The notes beneath the pieces were generated by a model that saw nothing but the letters and a program-made list of their open reading frames with translations, was not told the origin of the DNA and did not search any database. The translations under genes and the position numbers were made by a program. A stretch of DNA of 64,000 nt from assembly GCA_009859145.1 (NCBI GenBank), contig VRVR01000004.1, positions 248,001 through 312,000 on the forward strand, given 5' to 3'. Origin of the DNA: Andalucia godoyi (lineage: Eukaryota > Discoba > Jakobea > Jakobida > Andaluciidae). Below, in pieces: positions 9,801 through 20,946 of the stretch (positions are counted from its first letter, which is position 1; every line of letters begins with the position of its first letter).

Positions 9801-11818
9801 TGATTCTGAAGGACACGACTTGCCGCTTCCATCTCACACAGCAACGTCTTCTGACGACTGATTTCGACATCCAATTCATCCTTTGCAGACGAAACTGAGC
9901 GAAGTTCCGTCTGGGATGTTTGATAATTCGCCTTCAGCTCCTCAAGTTCTCTTCGAGTTTCTGCAAGAGTTTGAGAAGACGACTCGAGCTCATTCTCCAA
10001 TTCCGCATGCAGCGATTCAAACTGAGCACATCTCTTTCTTTCTGAATCCAGCGCAATCTGGGACTCCGCAAGCTGCACAGAATATACACCTACAACATCC
10101 GAAACATCAACATCCCGTTGTTTCAGCAATGCGTCTGTACCTTCACACTGCCGACGAAGTCGCTCAATTTCCGCTTCTAACTCATGAACTTGGTGCGCCG
10201 TGTCTAAATGCAGTTGCATCTCTTTTTGATGACGTACAATAGTATCCTCCAATTCTTGTTTAGCTCTGGCGAGGTCAGCCGCTGACGATTCTCTAAAACG
10301 CTCCAAACAACTTTCGGATGCAGACAACTGTGTCTCCATGTCGGAAATCCGATTTCGGCTAGCCGCTTGGGCAGCCACAAGTTCCGCATCCTTCTTGGCA
10401 AGAATCGCGAGACTCTCTTCAACCTTCCCTCGAAGCATCAGTATTTCATTTCCTTGAGAATCGCGGACTTTGTCTCCATCCCCGTGCGCCATCAGAGATT
10501 CCTGATATCGATTGCGCGTCTGCTCTAATTCATGTTGCAAGAGGCTATTTTTGACATGTCCTTCTTCGAGACTGATCTGCAAATTGCTGATCTCCACACC
10601 CTGCAGATGAATCCGTTCATCATATGCAGACAATCTCTCTTCCGCAGACCTCAAAAGACTTGAAACGTGATCAAGATCCACTTGAGCCAACGACGCAGCT
10701 TCTTGAAAGCGGCGATTTTCCTCAAGTAGCCGAGCTCTCTCCGTGGCGAACGAGCTGGCATGACCATCGTCCACCTCCGTCGTCGCAACAGACTGGTTTC
10801 TGAGGTTTTCACGTAGAGTTTCAATCTGCTTTTCCTGACTCCCAATCTTTTCTTCTGCATTGTCCAGCTCTGCACAGAGTTCAGTGACACGCTGAACGAG
10901 ATCGTTGCGATCTTTTGTCGCTACTTCTGCATTCGCGTTCAGCTGAATCAACTTATCCTTTAGCGTCTCATTCTCTTGAACAATCCGCAAAACCTCTGGG
11001 TTGTCGGCGGACGTCTGATGCATCGGCCGCATCGAGCTTTCCTCCAAGGCTTTGATTTTTTTCAAATACTTTTGTTCTGTCTCTTCATTGTCCTTGATCA
11101 CAGTCTCGAGATCGTCCACTTTCCCTTCCAGTTCAAAATTCGCAGACAGCAACTGAGAAACTTGCTGCCTTAATTCTTCTTCCTTGTCGGTAGATCGAGC
11201 AGAAGACGTCCCAGCAAACGTGCCGCGAGACGCGGGTGTCCCCTGAACGGAAACAGCAACCGAAGACTCGCTTACATTATCCGCATCTGCATCACCAATA
11301 GCTCTTCCGCGAACGGAGCCTGCGATCTTGATGCCAGCCTTCCCAACCTTCCCGCTCACAGTAAAAGGATGCACTTCCGAAGGATTCGAACTGATGAACT
11401 GGGCAAGATCTAGAGAAATAAGATTCGAGACAGGTTCATGTTTTCCGCTACCGGTGGTATCAGATTCAAACAATTGGAGTTCCAGAATCTTCGGCTTAAA
11501 CCCATCTTTCTTCCGGGCAAGCGTTCCAGTGAAGGAGAACGTCTTTTGGAATTGGGCAATCCCATCGCGTACCGTGGTGGTTGGCAAATGACCTCGTCGG
11601 CTACTTCCTCGTTTCTGTTGACGTTGGTCAGAAAAAAATGCGCCGGGAACGTGGGAAGATGGAGACGGAGATGGAAACATATATATAGGGAGGGAGAGAG
11701 AAGGGAGATGTCATACCCAAAACATATGGATATCCGCGTACTGATACGTGGACGGAAACCCAGATACGTCCTGGATTTCCACCTCGAACATGAACTTCAC
11801 AGCAGAAGACTTTGACAT
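6887..11818 (-). CDS. Giant NT-C2 / coiled-coil / NPF-motif protein with DIL-like C terminus (2 exons)
   Basis: I join exon 1 (11818-11717, 34 codons) to exon 2 (11614-6887) across a 102-bp GTATGA...CAG intron, giving 1609 aa. The join restores an NT-type C2 domain (residues 1-140): beta strands KFMFEVEIQDV, then KRGSSRRGHLPTTTVRDGIA and FSFTGTL, as in EHBP1, EEIG1 and plant NT-C2 proteins. Long coiled coil follows (about 165-880), then three NPF motifs with acidic flanks (about 945-990), a seven-fold 32-residue repeat (about 1054-1280) and a globular C-terminal region. One segment there (LCPHISPVLAGTIL) resembles the end of a dilute (DIL) domain. NT-C2 domains bind membranes and NPF motifs bind EH domains, so I infer a tether or adaptor in endocytic or Golgi traffic. 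Confidence 0.75.
7935..8542 (-). repeat. 96-bp (32-residue) in-frame tandem repeat, about 7 copies
   Basis: Units begin at 8542, 8446, 8350, 8254, 8158, 8062 and 7966 on the minus strand. Each encodes an R/A/E-SE-V/I-x-SLL-x-x-L/V motif near its start, and the unit length is exactly 32 residues with no indel. The array lies inside the NT-C2/coiled-coil gene. Confidence 0.85.
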
Positions 11819-12507
11819 GGTCCAAAATGTCACTGCAGAAAAATATAGAAAAGCAAAAATGCAATACCGTAAGATATGTTCAAAACCTGAGACAGAACAG
11901 AAGAAGAAAAAGAACACGAAATCGAAATGGAAATCGAAATCGAAATCAACGACAACGACCGACGAAGGCAGAAACCTGAAAAACTTGACTTGCATTCGTG
12001 CATTTTGTGGATGTTTTTTCTTTCTTTTTTGGCTTTCAACGTGAACTGCTGCAGTACAACAGATTTTGCTGGTATACCCATTTTGAGACGAAAATGAGCT
12101 TTGTCAAACGGACCGTGTGGCACGGTTAACCCGCAACTCGGTGGAAACAAGACCTTCACACGTCCCCGGTGCACATGTCGAACGTCGGATCGATCGTGAC
12201 GGGAACGGTGGTGCGCGACATTTATCTTTAAAAGCGCCGAAGCGTGTTGGAGTCGGTCCCTCCCTTCCCGGAACTGCGCAACGCAGTCCGGGCAACACTG
12301 ATCGATGATGCATCGTCAGCGATGACTGTGTGTGATTAATGTACAATGGAGGCGTTGGTGCCTTTCCCATTTTGCAGGTTTTTGCTGCAAAACCGCTGAG
12401 GAATCCGAGACACGAGAAAGCGCACAAACTCTGAATGAGCAAACGCCACGGAATGCATCCAGGTCACCGCAATACACAGGGAAAACGTATGCAAACATAT
12501 GATCATT
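11819..12507. other. 690-bp intergenic region with GC-rich hairpins
   Basis: Lies between the NT-C2 gene start and the 3' end of the next minus-strand gene. A GAAATC-type simple repeat occurs at about 11918-11947. A strong hairpin (12267-12292: CCCGGA-A-CTGCG / CGCAG-TCCGGG) is enclosed by GTGTTG (12244-12249) and CAACAC (12293-12298). A second perfect 8-bp stem pairs 12370-12377 with 12385-12392. No convincing protein-coding frame is seen. The structure could be a noncoding RNA gene, but I could not match it to U1-U6, U3, SRP or RNase P. Confidence 0.4.
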
Positions 12508-13011
12508 TTACGAACTGAGAAGTTGCGCAGATTTTGCCTGTAATAAATCTTGGAAATCCTTTTGGTCCTGCGTGATCTTTCGTTCGACAGATGCTCGATG
12601 TACAGAGAATATGTCGTCAAACGACTTCTTTTCCCTCCGAATTGTCTCGCATGAAGCTACGGCGTCTCGAAACGACACTGCAACGGTGTCGAACAAAGAC
12701 AGTGGGGGTACGTTCAGATACTTGATGTCATGAATGGTCTGTTCGATGGACTCAAAAGACGACGCGGTGTCTGCATCAGATCGTCGCCGGAATTCAAAAG
12801 CTCGAAGAGCATTGTCCGCTGCCTTTGAAAAATGGTCCGAGTGCCGATACGAAGAACTATGGATCTGTAAGACTTCTGCAAGCACAGAAGAAAAGTCTAT
12901 TCGATAGCGAGCGGCCTGTGCAGGCTGCGAGTGCACAGGCTGTGAAGGCTGTGAAGGTTGTGGAGGTTGTGAAGGCGCTGTCTGCAGAGCAGCCGTTTGT
13001 ACTTCTGCCAT
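12508..13011 (-). CDS. Unknown helical protein with P/Q/S-rich N terminus
   Basis: 167 aa from the ATG at 13011; the frame extends to 13032 through a non-ATG codon, which is discarded. Residues 10-35 are an imperfect P-S-Q/H repeat and probably disordered. Residues 36-167 are helical with amphipathic spacing and end in a probable coiled coil (KKSFDDIFSVHRASVERKI). It resembles small subunits of multiprotein complexes, but I do not recognise a family. It is divergent from RAD51C across a 622-bp interval. Confidence 0.55.
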   Translation of the reverse strand: MAEVQTAALQTAPSQPPQPSQPSQPVHSQPAQAARYRIDFSSVLAEVLQIHSSSYRHSDHFSKAADNALRAFEFRRRSDADTASSFESIEQTIHDIKYLNVPPLSLFDTVAVSFRDAVASCETIRREKKSFDDIFSVHRASVERKITQDQKDFQDLLQAKSAQLLSS

Positions 13012-13633
13012 GTTTTCTCTTCTCGTCCTCACCTCCCGTTTGTATTTTTTGGTGAGAGCGCAAGTGGACTCGAACGCACAGCATTCAGCAGCACGGTGCG
13101 TTGTTCTGGATGCAGGCAGCGTTGTGCACCTGAACTTGCTTTGGTTTGATGATGCTGCATCACTCTCCCGGGATCAAGCCTCAAGCCCTTGTTTTTTCTG
13201 CTCAATTTTTTCTCGTTTTTGCCACTGTTCACACAAAATTCCCATATTCCTCGTGTCCCCGTCCATTTTTCTCCGTTTCTTCATTCTTGTGTTTTCCGCA
13301 AGGACTTTGTAGATCGCGCTACATCCACAGAGCCTGTTCCCAGCATATTCTTCTGTTTTAACTTTTCTGATACATCTTCCAGGATCTTATGTTGTTCGAG
13401 AAGATAGTCAGGATTAGCTACCGTTGACGCTTTTTCTCACTATCATTGCGATTTCCCTCTCCCTCTTTCTGTTTTCATTTTTGGTAGATTTCTTTTTCTG
13501 AAAGAGAAGAAGATTGCTTGTTGTTTCCCTCTGGGTTTCCTTCTGGGTTTTGCTTTGGATATTTTCCGTCTCTCCATTCCTCTCTTCTTTCTCGAGCAAG
13601 GCGTGTGTTTTCGCAAGTCCTTCATCAACAAGC
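13012..13633. other. Divergent intergenic region upstream of RAD51C
   Basis: Pyrimidine-rich from about 13190 onward on the plus strand, consistent with a leader and promoter for RAD51C. The RAD51C frame is open back to 13514, but that part is low-complexity (V/S/F/L-rich) and unlike the family. No separate gene is supported. Confidence 0.5.
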
Positions 13634-14797
13634 ATGGCTTCCCGCGACGTTTCCAGTCTACCAATCGCTCCGCAATTGAGACACAAGCTGATTTCATGCG
13701 GGTTCACTTCTACTTCGGATGTTATTGAACAAGGTGTTGCAAATTTACGTGCGTCTCTCCAAATATCGGCTTCGGATGCGCGAGGGATTCTCAGAGCTTG
13801 TTCAGGCTCCTTCACTCCGTCGTCGGAAGGTGTTTCTGCGTTTGCTCTCCTTCAGAAACGCCAGTCATTCCAGCCAGTTGTCACGTTTTCTCGGGCACTG
13901 GACTTGCTACTCGGTGGTGGGGTTCCCTGCGGATCATTAACTGAATTTTGTGGTCCGCCTGGAGTTGGAAAGACGCAGCTGGCGATGCAGATCGCCGTCG
14001 ATACTGTTATCCCAAAGGAGCTTGGTGGGTGTGCAGGATCGGCATTGTACATTGACACGGAAGGTTCGTTTTCAAAGGAGCGCTTGGCAATGATTGCAGA
14101 GGCAATGATCGACTTGGTGAAGGTGAAATGCTCGCACCTCAACACCCAGTATCCTACGGATCTAAGCGTCGAAAGTGTCTTGGATCGTGTGCAATATTGC
14201 CGAGTGCATGACATGACTGAACAGCTGTCCGTGATTTTGTCTCTTCCACAGTATCTCGGAAAACACCCTTCGTGTCGCACAATTATCATCGATTCTATTG
14301 CGTTCCACTTCCGTCATGATTTCTCCGATCAGCTTGGTCAGCGATCTCGACTGTTGCAGTCCCTCGCGCAAAGGCTTGCCGATTCTGCAGACAAATTTGG
14401 GGTAGCGATTGTGTTGACAAATCAAGTGACGACGAGAATTCGCGGTGCAGCATCTGTTGTCGCCGCGGCACATCTTTCTCTTGAGGATGGTGCGAGCGGA
14501 ATTCCGGATGTTGTTCCGGCTCTCGGAGAGTCTTGGGGCCATGCTTGTACTCACCGAATTTTGCTGGCGAAGGGCCGTGATGGGAAGAGATACGCATCTG
14601 TCTACAAAAGTCCGTCTTTGCCGCCGAATCGGATTTGTTTTGCAATCACAGATGCTGGAATTCGAGACGATCCGTCGATTCCGTTCGAAGAAATTCCTGA
14701 TTTAACAATGGCTCCATCATCACCATTGCACACATGTGATTTCTCGTCTTCTGCCGTTGCGTCATTTTCTGCGTCGAACGAGTCCTCACGCTCCTGA
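13634..14797 (+). CDS. RAD51C: RAD51 paralogue RAD51C, homologous recombination
   Basis: 387 aa from the ATG at 13634, the first methionine whose downstream sequence looks like the family. An N-terminal helix-hairpin-like domain (1-75) precedes the RecA core. Walker A is GPPGVGKTQ at about residue 109 and Walker B is IIIDS at about 217. Signature blocks typical of RAD51C are present: LDLLLGGGVPCGSLTEFCG, FRHD, RLLQSLAQRLADSADK, LTNQVTT and PALGESWGH. A roughly 15-residue insert follows LTNQVTTRI. RAD51C acts in RAD51 loading and Holliday-junction processing. No intron is seen in the coding region. Confidence 0.88.
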   Translation: MASRDVSSLPIAPQLRHKLISCGFTSTSDVIEQGVANLRASLQISASDARGILRACSGSFTPSSEGVSAFALLQKRQSFQPVVTFSRALDLLLGGGVPCGSLTEFCGPPGVGKTQLAMQIAVDTVIPKELGGCAGSALYIDTEGSFSKERLAMIAEAMIDLVKVKCSHLNTQYPTDLSVESVLDRVQYCRVHDMTEQLSVILSLPQYLGKHPSCRTIIIDSIAFHFRHDFSDQLGQRSRLLQSLAQRLADSADKFGVAIVLTNQVTTRIRGAASVVAAAHLSLEDGASGIPDVVPALGESWGHACTHRILLAKGRDGKRYASVYKSPSLPPNRICFAITDAGIRDDPSIPFEEIPDLTMAPSSPLHTCDFSSSAVASFSASNESSRS

Positions 14798-14978
14798 TCT
14801 CGGGTGTTAAACTTGTTTTCGATCTGGTTCTGAGAGAGGAGGGGGCATTTCGGTCGCTTCTTGTTTCCCCCTCTCTTCATCCAAAGGTGCGCATCATTTG
14901 TTCCGATGCTCGTTAACCAATCCTGTATCTTCTCTTCCTTCTCCTTTTTACAGCGTCGTCTTCTTGTGCAAGTCCGTA

Positions 14979-16007
14979 TCATTTACTTACCATTACAATC
15001 AGTCCACTGGGGAACAGGCCTGCTTGTTCTATCGTCAGCAAGTCGTCTTGCTCCGACAGCAGGCGCGGCGGAACCACAGTTCGCAAACGGAAAGCCGGCT
15101 GATTCGATTTCACTTGAGAGCGCAGCAGTGCGACAGTCGCGTTCTTTGAAATGCGAATTCGCTGCGAAACCGTGCCATCAGATCCTCGAACATTGACGGT
15201 TGCAATGTCCTTTTCATCCATCGCAACGTTCTGCTGTGTAGACGATTCACCACTGTTTGGCATTGACACCGTGCATTCGTCGATTGTCGGTTCCTTCTTT
15301 GGAGCGGGATCCTTCTTCACTTCAACAATTTTCCCATTCTTGATTACGGTCCTGGGGAGCCTCCTCAAAAACTGATCTTGTGACAGAACCACACGATCCA
15401 AGTCTTCTTGTCCCTGCACAAACCGTTCCGAGGACTTATTCACCACCTTGAGAAACACTCCTTCTGGGTACTTTTCTTTAAATTCATACGGAAAATACCC
15501 ATCGAACAGATCCTTCAAGAACTGCTGCGCCAAAGGCCATGAATACGGACGGAACGGGCCACGATTGACTGAAATTCCATTCGAGAAAAACGCAACAATG
15601 ACTTCGTCGTTGTCAATAAATTTACCCTTCCGAGCATCGAGTTCATTCTTGGACGGCGCCATTGCGTTGAGTTCGTCAATGTTCTTCAGTATTCTCGGAA
15701 GATGAGAAGCATTAATCTCAACCACGGAAACGGAGTCTGCGCTGTCTTCCCCGGAGTCTGCACTGGCGTCCTCTTCGAGACCAGGAGGAGGCCACGACAA
15801 TCCGCGCTTTGACATGTATGCCTTCATCTCCGCATTTTCCATTTCAAGCTTCTTCAGTCTTTGTGCCATCGATGCTAAGAGATCTGCATTTGCCGTATCC
15901 GCAGAACTGCTGCCCCCAGTTTTGCGAAGTCCCCGGTTGAGCCCATTTCCCGTAAGGCGATTGCGATCATCTCTCAAGTCACGGAGAATACTGGACGGAA
16001 CACTCAT
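14979..16007 (-). CDS. UBXN11: SEP- and UBX-domain protein, UBXN11 (Socius)-like
   Basis: 342 aa from the ATG at 16007; the upstream TTG extension is discarded. A coiled coil (about 42-72; LLASMAQRLKKLEMENAEMK) leads into YMSKRGLSWPPPG, which parallels the end of the UBXN11 coiled coil. A SEP domain follows (about 135-200; FFSNGISVNRGPFRPYSWPL, then FLKDLFDGYFPYEF), then a linker and a C-terminal UBX-type ubiquitin-like fold (about 265-342). SEP/UBX proteins are usually cofactors of the p97/Cdc48 ATPase, whereas UBXN11 binds Rnd GTPases. The stop lies about 180 bp from the convergent RAD51C stop. Confidence 0.75.
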   Translation of the reverse strand: MSVPSSILRDLRDDRNRLTGNGLNRGLRKTGGSSSADTANADLLASMAQRLKKLEMENAEMKAYMSKRGLSWPPPGLEEDASADSGEDSADSVSVVEINASHLPRILKNIDELNAMAPSKNELDARKGKFIDNDEVIVAFFSNGISVNRGPFRPYSWPLAQQFLKDLFDGYFPYEFKEKYPEGVFLKVVNKSSERFVQGQEDLDRVVLSQDQFLRRLPRTVIKNGKIVEVKKDPAPKKEPTIDECTVSMPNSGESSTQQNVAMDEKDIATVNVRGSDGTVSQRIRISKNATVALLRSQVKSNQPAFRLRTVVPPRLLSEQDDLLTIEQAGLFPSGLIVMVSK

Positions 16008-16449
16008 TTCTACTTTTACTCCGTCTATCACAGCACTGGTTCCTGTATTTTGACACTTCAGATGCAAAGATACGCAGATACGCAGACGCTACGGAAACAT
16101 ACAGTGAAATAACAAAGCAAAAAAGCAAAAAAACAAAAAAACAAAAAAACAAAACAAAAACAAAAATTATTATAATGAAATGCTTTTTTGGAGCAACGAA
16201 CCAGAGGAAGATTCGGAGTTTCCAAGCATGCATTTCTAACGTCCCCAGTCGAGATTCGAGAAATTCGAGGTACCATCAATGCCTCACGCGCGCCGTAAAA
16301 TGTTTCATTAATCGAGTCGCAAGAAAAGTTTCAGAGGATTGTTCGTCATCTCTCTTGGATTTCCTTCGCGACTCGCTAACGAAGCAGAACTGCAGGTACT
16401 TGTATTTTATTTGCGATTTATTATTCTGTCACGCAAGGTATCGAAGACA
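16008..16449. other. Divergent promoter region UBXN11 / PI3K with (A)nC repeat
   Basis: 442 bp. An AAAAAAAC-type simple repeat occurs at about 16121-16165. No gene is seen. The sequence from about 16330 is probably the PI3K 5' leader. Confidence 0.5.
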
Positions 16450-19400
16450 ATGGACGCCAAATCTCCTGTGTCTTTGGAAATTCTGTTTGTTCCACGGTCT
16501 GTCCGTGCGTGTCTTAGCGTGCCTGGTAATACGACACTGTCAAATATCAAAGTACGTTTCCGCACACTTCTTGAATATCCTTATTAGTTTTTTAAATTTT
16601 GATTTCTACGCAGAATCTAACAATGCATTGCTTTCTTCGCTGTTGTTTTCTCTCCCCCAAAATTTCAGTCCAAAATCTTCTCTTCTGAAACTGGTTTGGC
16701 GGGCCTAGTGAGTGATGCTTTCAAGCTTGGAATTTCAGAGGATTCTGGATTTGACGTCGAGTTCTTGCCCATCAAGAAGACATTGCAGATGGCGTTCAAA
16801 GAATCCTTTGAGGAGGGAAAAATTTACGTGTTGTACATCATCCCACGTGACAAGTCTTTTCGCGTCGCTCCCGTACAGACATGTTCAAGCGATGCAAAGA
16901 CAGCGGCGGCGGCTACACAAATTCCAACTCCGAAAGCAGCAGCAGCAGCAGCAGCAGCGGCGGCGGCGGCTGCTGCTCCAGCAGCGACTACTGCAGGAAA
17001 TAAGCCCTTTGCAGAGGGGAATGCACAGAATGGGAATGATCTGAAGTTTCCAGTAACTCCGGAGGAACGCGCCAGAAACATTGAAAAGGATATCCGCTCT
17101 CTTATTGGGGATCCATCCACATGGTGTTCTAAATCGCCGGAAGTGAAGCATTTTCGAGAGTCCATGCGCACGCTTGCTTTAGAAGACAAGAAGGATGCGA
17201 ACATCGATGTGGACCAAGCTGTTTCGCAGCCGTTGAACCTTCCGACGTACATCTCTTCTGATCAAATACCGGAAGAACAGCTGGCTACTTTGGTTGCGAA
17301 AGTGCATTTCACAGACGACATGTCAAGGTCATTCAAAATCGATGTGTCGATGACCGCAGATGAGTACATTGCTCATGTGCTGAAACGCGTTTCCAACGTT
17401 CACTCGTCTTTGGAGCCGAGCGAGTACATTTTCAAAGCAACGGGACTCGCGGAATACATTTATGGAAATCACCAATTGTTCCAGTTTGACTACATCAAGA
17501 CATGCGCGAAGAAGAAGCAGTTTGTTGAATTAAGTTTGACAGCGAAGGAGTCTGTTCGTAAGGCAACTGCGGAATCCAAAACTCGTGGCATCTCTTTTCC
17601 GAAGGGCCAGCGAACAATTTTTTTGCATCGCGACTTGACTTACAATTCTCCAAACTTCCCTTTTGCCAGTCATTTGTCCATCTGGGATCTCAAGTGCCCT
17701 CTACGCTTCCGTGTCTGCAGCTGCGAGAATCTGGCATTTTCAGAGACGGTGCAGCAGCTTCTCAACAAGTCGTCCACTGACGAAGTTTCCTTGTACGTAA
17801 CTGCCGATCTTTGTCTTGGAGGAGAAAAGATTGCGACATCAATGATATCCCATCTTGTCTCATTTGATCCGTCTCCACGCTGGAATGTGTGGCTGGAGTG
17901 CCCCGACATGCCCTTGTGCAACATTCCCGAAGCCACGATTTTGTGTATCACGATTTGGGCGCGTGCTTTCAGGAAAGACGATCAGGAACTCTACAAACCT
18001 AACAACTACAAGGTTGATCCGCGTGTCATATCTCGCGACGCTCCCATTGGATGGGTGAACGTCCAACTTGTCGAGTACAATGAGTGCTTTCGAGAGGGTC
18101 GAGCGACTCTTAACCTGTGGCCCGATGAGCGTGCAAATCCCATTGGTACATGCGTCGGAAACATTGGCTCAGAAACTGCGGCATCCGTTACCATCGAATT
18201 CCCGAAATTTTCCCGACCGGTTGTGTTTCCTTCTGATGAACCGCCGTTTGCAGCTTCCGCCGCAGCCGAAAAGACCACGGCTGAAGAAGGAGAAGAGATT
18301 GACGTCATTCTTGCAAAAGATCCGCTGTACATCTTGTCTGCGGAAGACAAGATGCTGCTCTGGAAGCATCGCAATTACTGCCGCAGGAATCCCAAGGGGC
18401 TTGCAAAGTTTATGGCGGCCGTACCGTGGAATGACCCCGCTGCGGTCTACGAAGCACGAATGCTCCTCAATCAGTGGGCCCACGGAGATCCGATAGATGC
18501 GCTGGCGCTTTTGGACGCACAGCATGCGGATCCATATGTCCGTGAGTATGCAGTGGAAAGACTTGAGGATTTGCCTGACGAAAAGCTGCAGGACCTGATT
18601 CTCCAGCTTTCTCAAGTTCTGAAGTATGAAGCGCATCATGACAGTTCCTTGGTGCGATATTTGTTGCGCCGCGCACTGCGGACACCGCATATCATTGGGC
18701 ATATTCTGTTCTGGCAATTGAAGGCGGAGATGCATGTTGCGCACGTCGCCGAGCGGTTTGGATTGATCCTAGAAGAATATCTGCGAAACTGCGGGGATCA
18801 TTTGGAGGAGCTCAGAAAGCAAAGCTATGTGCTGGATAAGCTGTTGGAGGTGGCCTACAAAATCAAGTCTGAAGGAAAATCGGTGGCCGAAAAAGTAGGA
18901 ATTCTCCGCGAGACGTTGCAGAACATCGAATTTCCGACGACGTTCAAAATACCTTTGAATCCTCGTCTTGAATGCAAGGGACTGATTGCGGAGAAATGCA
19001 AGGTCATGGATTCGAAGAAACTTCCGCTGTGGTTGGTTTTTCAGAATGCAGATCCCGCAGGCAGTAACATCATGGTCATCTTTAAAGCGGGGGATGATCT
19101 GCGACAGGATCAGCTCACTCTGCAAATGCTCCGTGTCATGGACAAAATCTGGAAAGAGAACGTTCTTCCTCTGCATCTCATCCCTTACGGGTGCGTTTCC
19201 ACTGGTGATGGATGCGGTTTTATTGAAATCGTTCCCGACGCGGAAACTACTGCGTCCATCACCAAGGCTGCTGGTGGTGCTCGTGCTGCTTTCAAAGACG
19301 ATCCTATAGCAAATTGGCTCAGGAAGTACAATCGATCGGACGCTGAGTATGCAAAATCGGTTTCCAATTTCGTGGACTCCTGCTCTGCATACTGTGTTGC

Positions 19401-19863
19401 TACTTACGTTCTCGGCATCGGCGATCGCCACAATGATAACATCATGGTTCAAAAATCCGGAAACCTTTTCCACATTGACTTTGGCCATTTTCTTGGAAAT
19501 TACAAAACGTTTGCAGGGTGGAAGCGAGAGACTGCTCCGTTTGTCTTCACTCCGGATTTTTGCCATGTCATGGGTGGCCAAGGCAGTGAAGACTACAAGC
19601 GCTTTGTTGCGCAGTGTTGCCAAGGATACAATGTTCTGCGAGCAAAAGGCGACATGTTCATCAACCTTTTCAAACTAATGCTGAGCACGGGAATTCCGGA
19701 ACTTCGATCGGGATCGGATATCGAGTACATGCGAAATCGTCTCCTACTGGGTCAGAGCGATGACGCAGGGGCCGCTCACTTTGAACAGGAAATTGTCACT
19801 TCGCTAAAGAACAAGCGATTGCAGATCAACAACATGATTCACATCATGGCGCATCCAAAATAA
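16450..19863 (+). CDS. Class I phosphoinositide 3-kinase catalytic subunit (2 exons)
   Basis: I join exon 1 (16450-16551, 34 codons) to exon 2 (16669-19863) across a 117-bp GTACGT...CAG intron in phase 0, giving 1098 aa. A nearer acceptor at about 16612 leads to an early stop. Domains in order: adaptor-binding-like N terminus (1-75), a poly-Ala tract (about 123-140) in a disordered linker, Ras-binding domain (about 240-325), C2 (about 375-525), helical PIK domain (about 580-770) and kinase (about 800-1098). The kinase has the phosphate-binding lysine region (FKAGDDLRQD), catalytic GDRHNDN and DFG. A basic activation loop with KRE after DFG is typical of class I enzymes making PI(3,4,5)P3. The presence of RBD and ABD implies Ras and adaptor control. 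Confidence 0.9.
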
Positions 19864-19884
19864 CATTATGGACCACGGCATCAG

Positions 19885-20946
19885 TTATTTCTGTGAGAAT
19901 CGGAATGAATCTTCGGGCCACATGGAGAGATGGATCGATTTTTCAATTTCCGTTGCGTATTCTGCCCTCTGCACGAGAAAATTGGTTTCAGGGGTGTGTA
20001 CCTCACAATGCTCTGCTTCCACGAAGCAAATCTGTTTCTGAGTCAGTAGCACATGGTTTTTTGCGTGCATTGTGTATGTAGCCAATGGAGAGGGCAGCTC
20101 GATTTCCAAGATTGGCGCATCGAACGTCGTCGAGAACATGATCAGTTGTTTGTTGTTTCTTGCGATGACCATCACGAGATTGCATCTTAATGGAATGATC
20201 GTGGTTGCTTCGTCGACAACGACGACATGATGTAAACGATGCACCCGACTTGCGTGTCTAGGTCCTTTCATGTCCACCACGAGCATATTGCCGCTTTCAG
20301 AGAGAACGTAAAGGAAACGACCACTCCAGCAAGCCATTGCTGTAACGGGCCCAACCTCATCGGATCTCGCAACCATCGAGAGAAGGCTAAACCCTACAGC
20401 CAAGGAACCGTCTTGCATGTCAAATGTACACACGTCGCAATTTCGACAACAAACATACAGCTGATGCGGCGTTCCACTCGGACACACGGACACAGCCCCA
20501 TGAGGAAGTAACAGCGTGGGGGAACTGCTCGTCCATAAATCACCAACTCTTTTCCAACATGAAATCACAGCGCCAAAGCAACATATGACACCAGAAATGG
20601 GATCAAGATGCAGATGCATTGGGATGGAAAGAAACGAAAGAGAAACTGTCTTCAAGGACGACAACTCGAGAATGTGGACCGCGCCTCTTTCTGCAACGCA
20701 AAGTACGTCTCCGAACTCATCAAAAGAGCATCCTTGAAGCAAACACGGTCCGGAAAGCGTGATGGAACATAAAGGATCTTCGGACTGTGAAACAAGTGTG
20801 AAGAAGTCCTCTGGACATCCTAGCGTCGCGCTCAAAGTTCGGAACACATTCACGCGATAAGGACAGATATGTGAAGTTGCGACAAACGAATGGCCGCGCA
20901 CTTCACGAGAGTCCCAGATCGACACATCTTGCAAAGCTGAAGTCAT
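19885..20946 (-). CDS. Unknown protein, probably a WD40-like beta-propeller
   Basis: 353 aa from the ATG at 20946; the upstream F/Y/I-rich extension of the frame is low-complexity and discarded. The chain is built of short hydrophobic beta strands separated by turns, with propeller-like segments such as GRFLYVLSESGNMLVVDM and CSFDEFGDVLCVAERGAVHIL. Canonical WD dipeptides are mostly missing. I cannot assign a function. Its stop lies 22 bp from the PI3K stop, and it is divergent from the ABCC transporter. Confidence 0.6.
   Translation of the reverse strand: MTSALQDVSIWDSREVRGHSFVATSHICPYRVNVFRTLSATLGCPEDFFTLVSQSEDPLCSITLSGPCLLQGCSFDEFGDVLCVAERGAVHILELSSLKTVSLSFLSIPMHLHLDPISGVICCFGAVISCWKRVGDLWTSSSPTLLLPHGAVSVCPSGTPHQLYVCCRNCDVCTFDMQDGSLAVGFSLLSMVARSDEVGPVTAMACWSGRFLYVLSESGNMLVVDMKGPRHASRVHRLHHVVVVDEATTIIPLRCNLVMVIARNNKQLIMFSTTFDAPILEIELPSPLATYTMHAKNHVLLTQKQICFVEAEHCEVHTPETNFLVQRAEYATEIEKSIHLSMWPEDSFRFSQK

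Noticed and set aside
11614-11680. N terminus of the NT-C2 protein read straight through from 11680
   Set aside because: This segment is intron: it interrupts the C2 domain, whereas the exon at 11717-11818 restores it.
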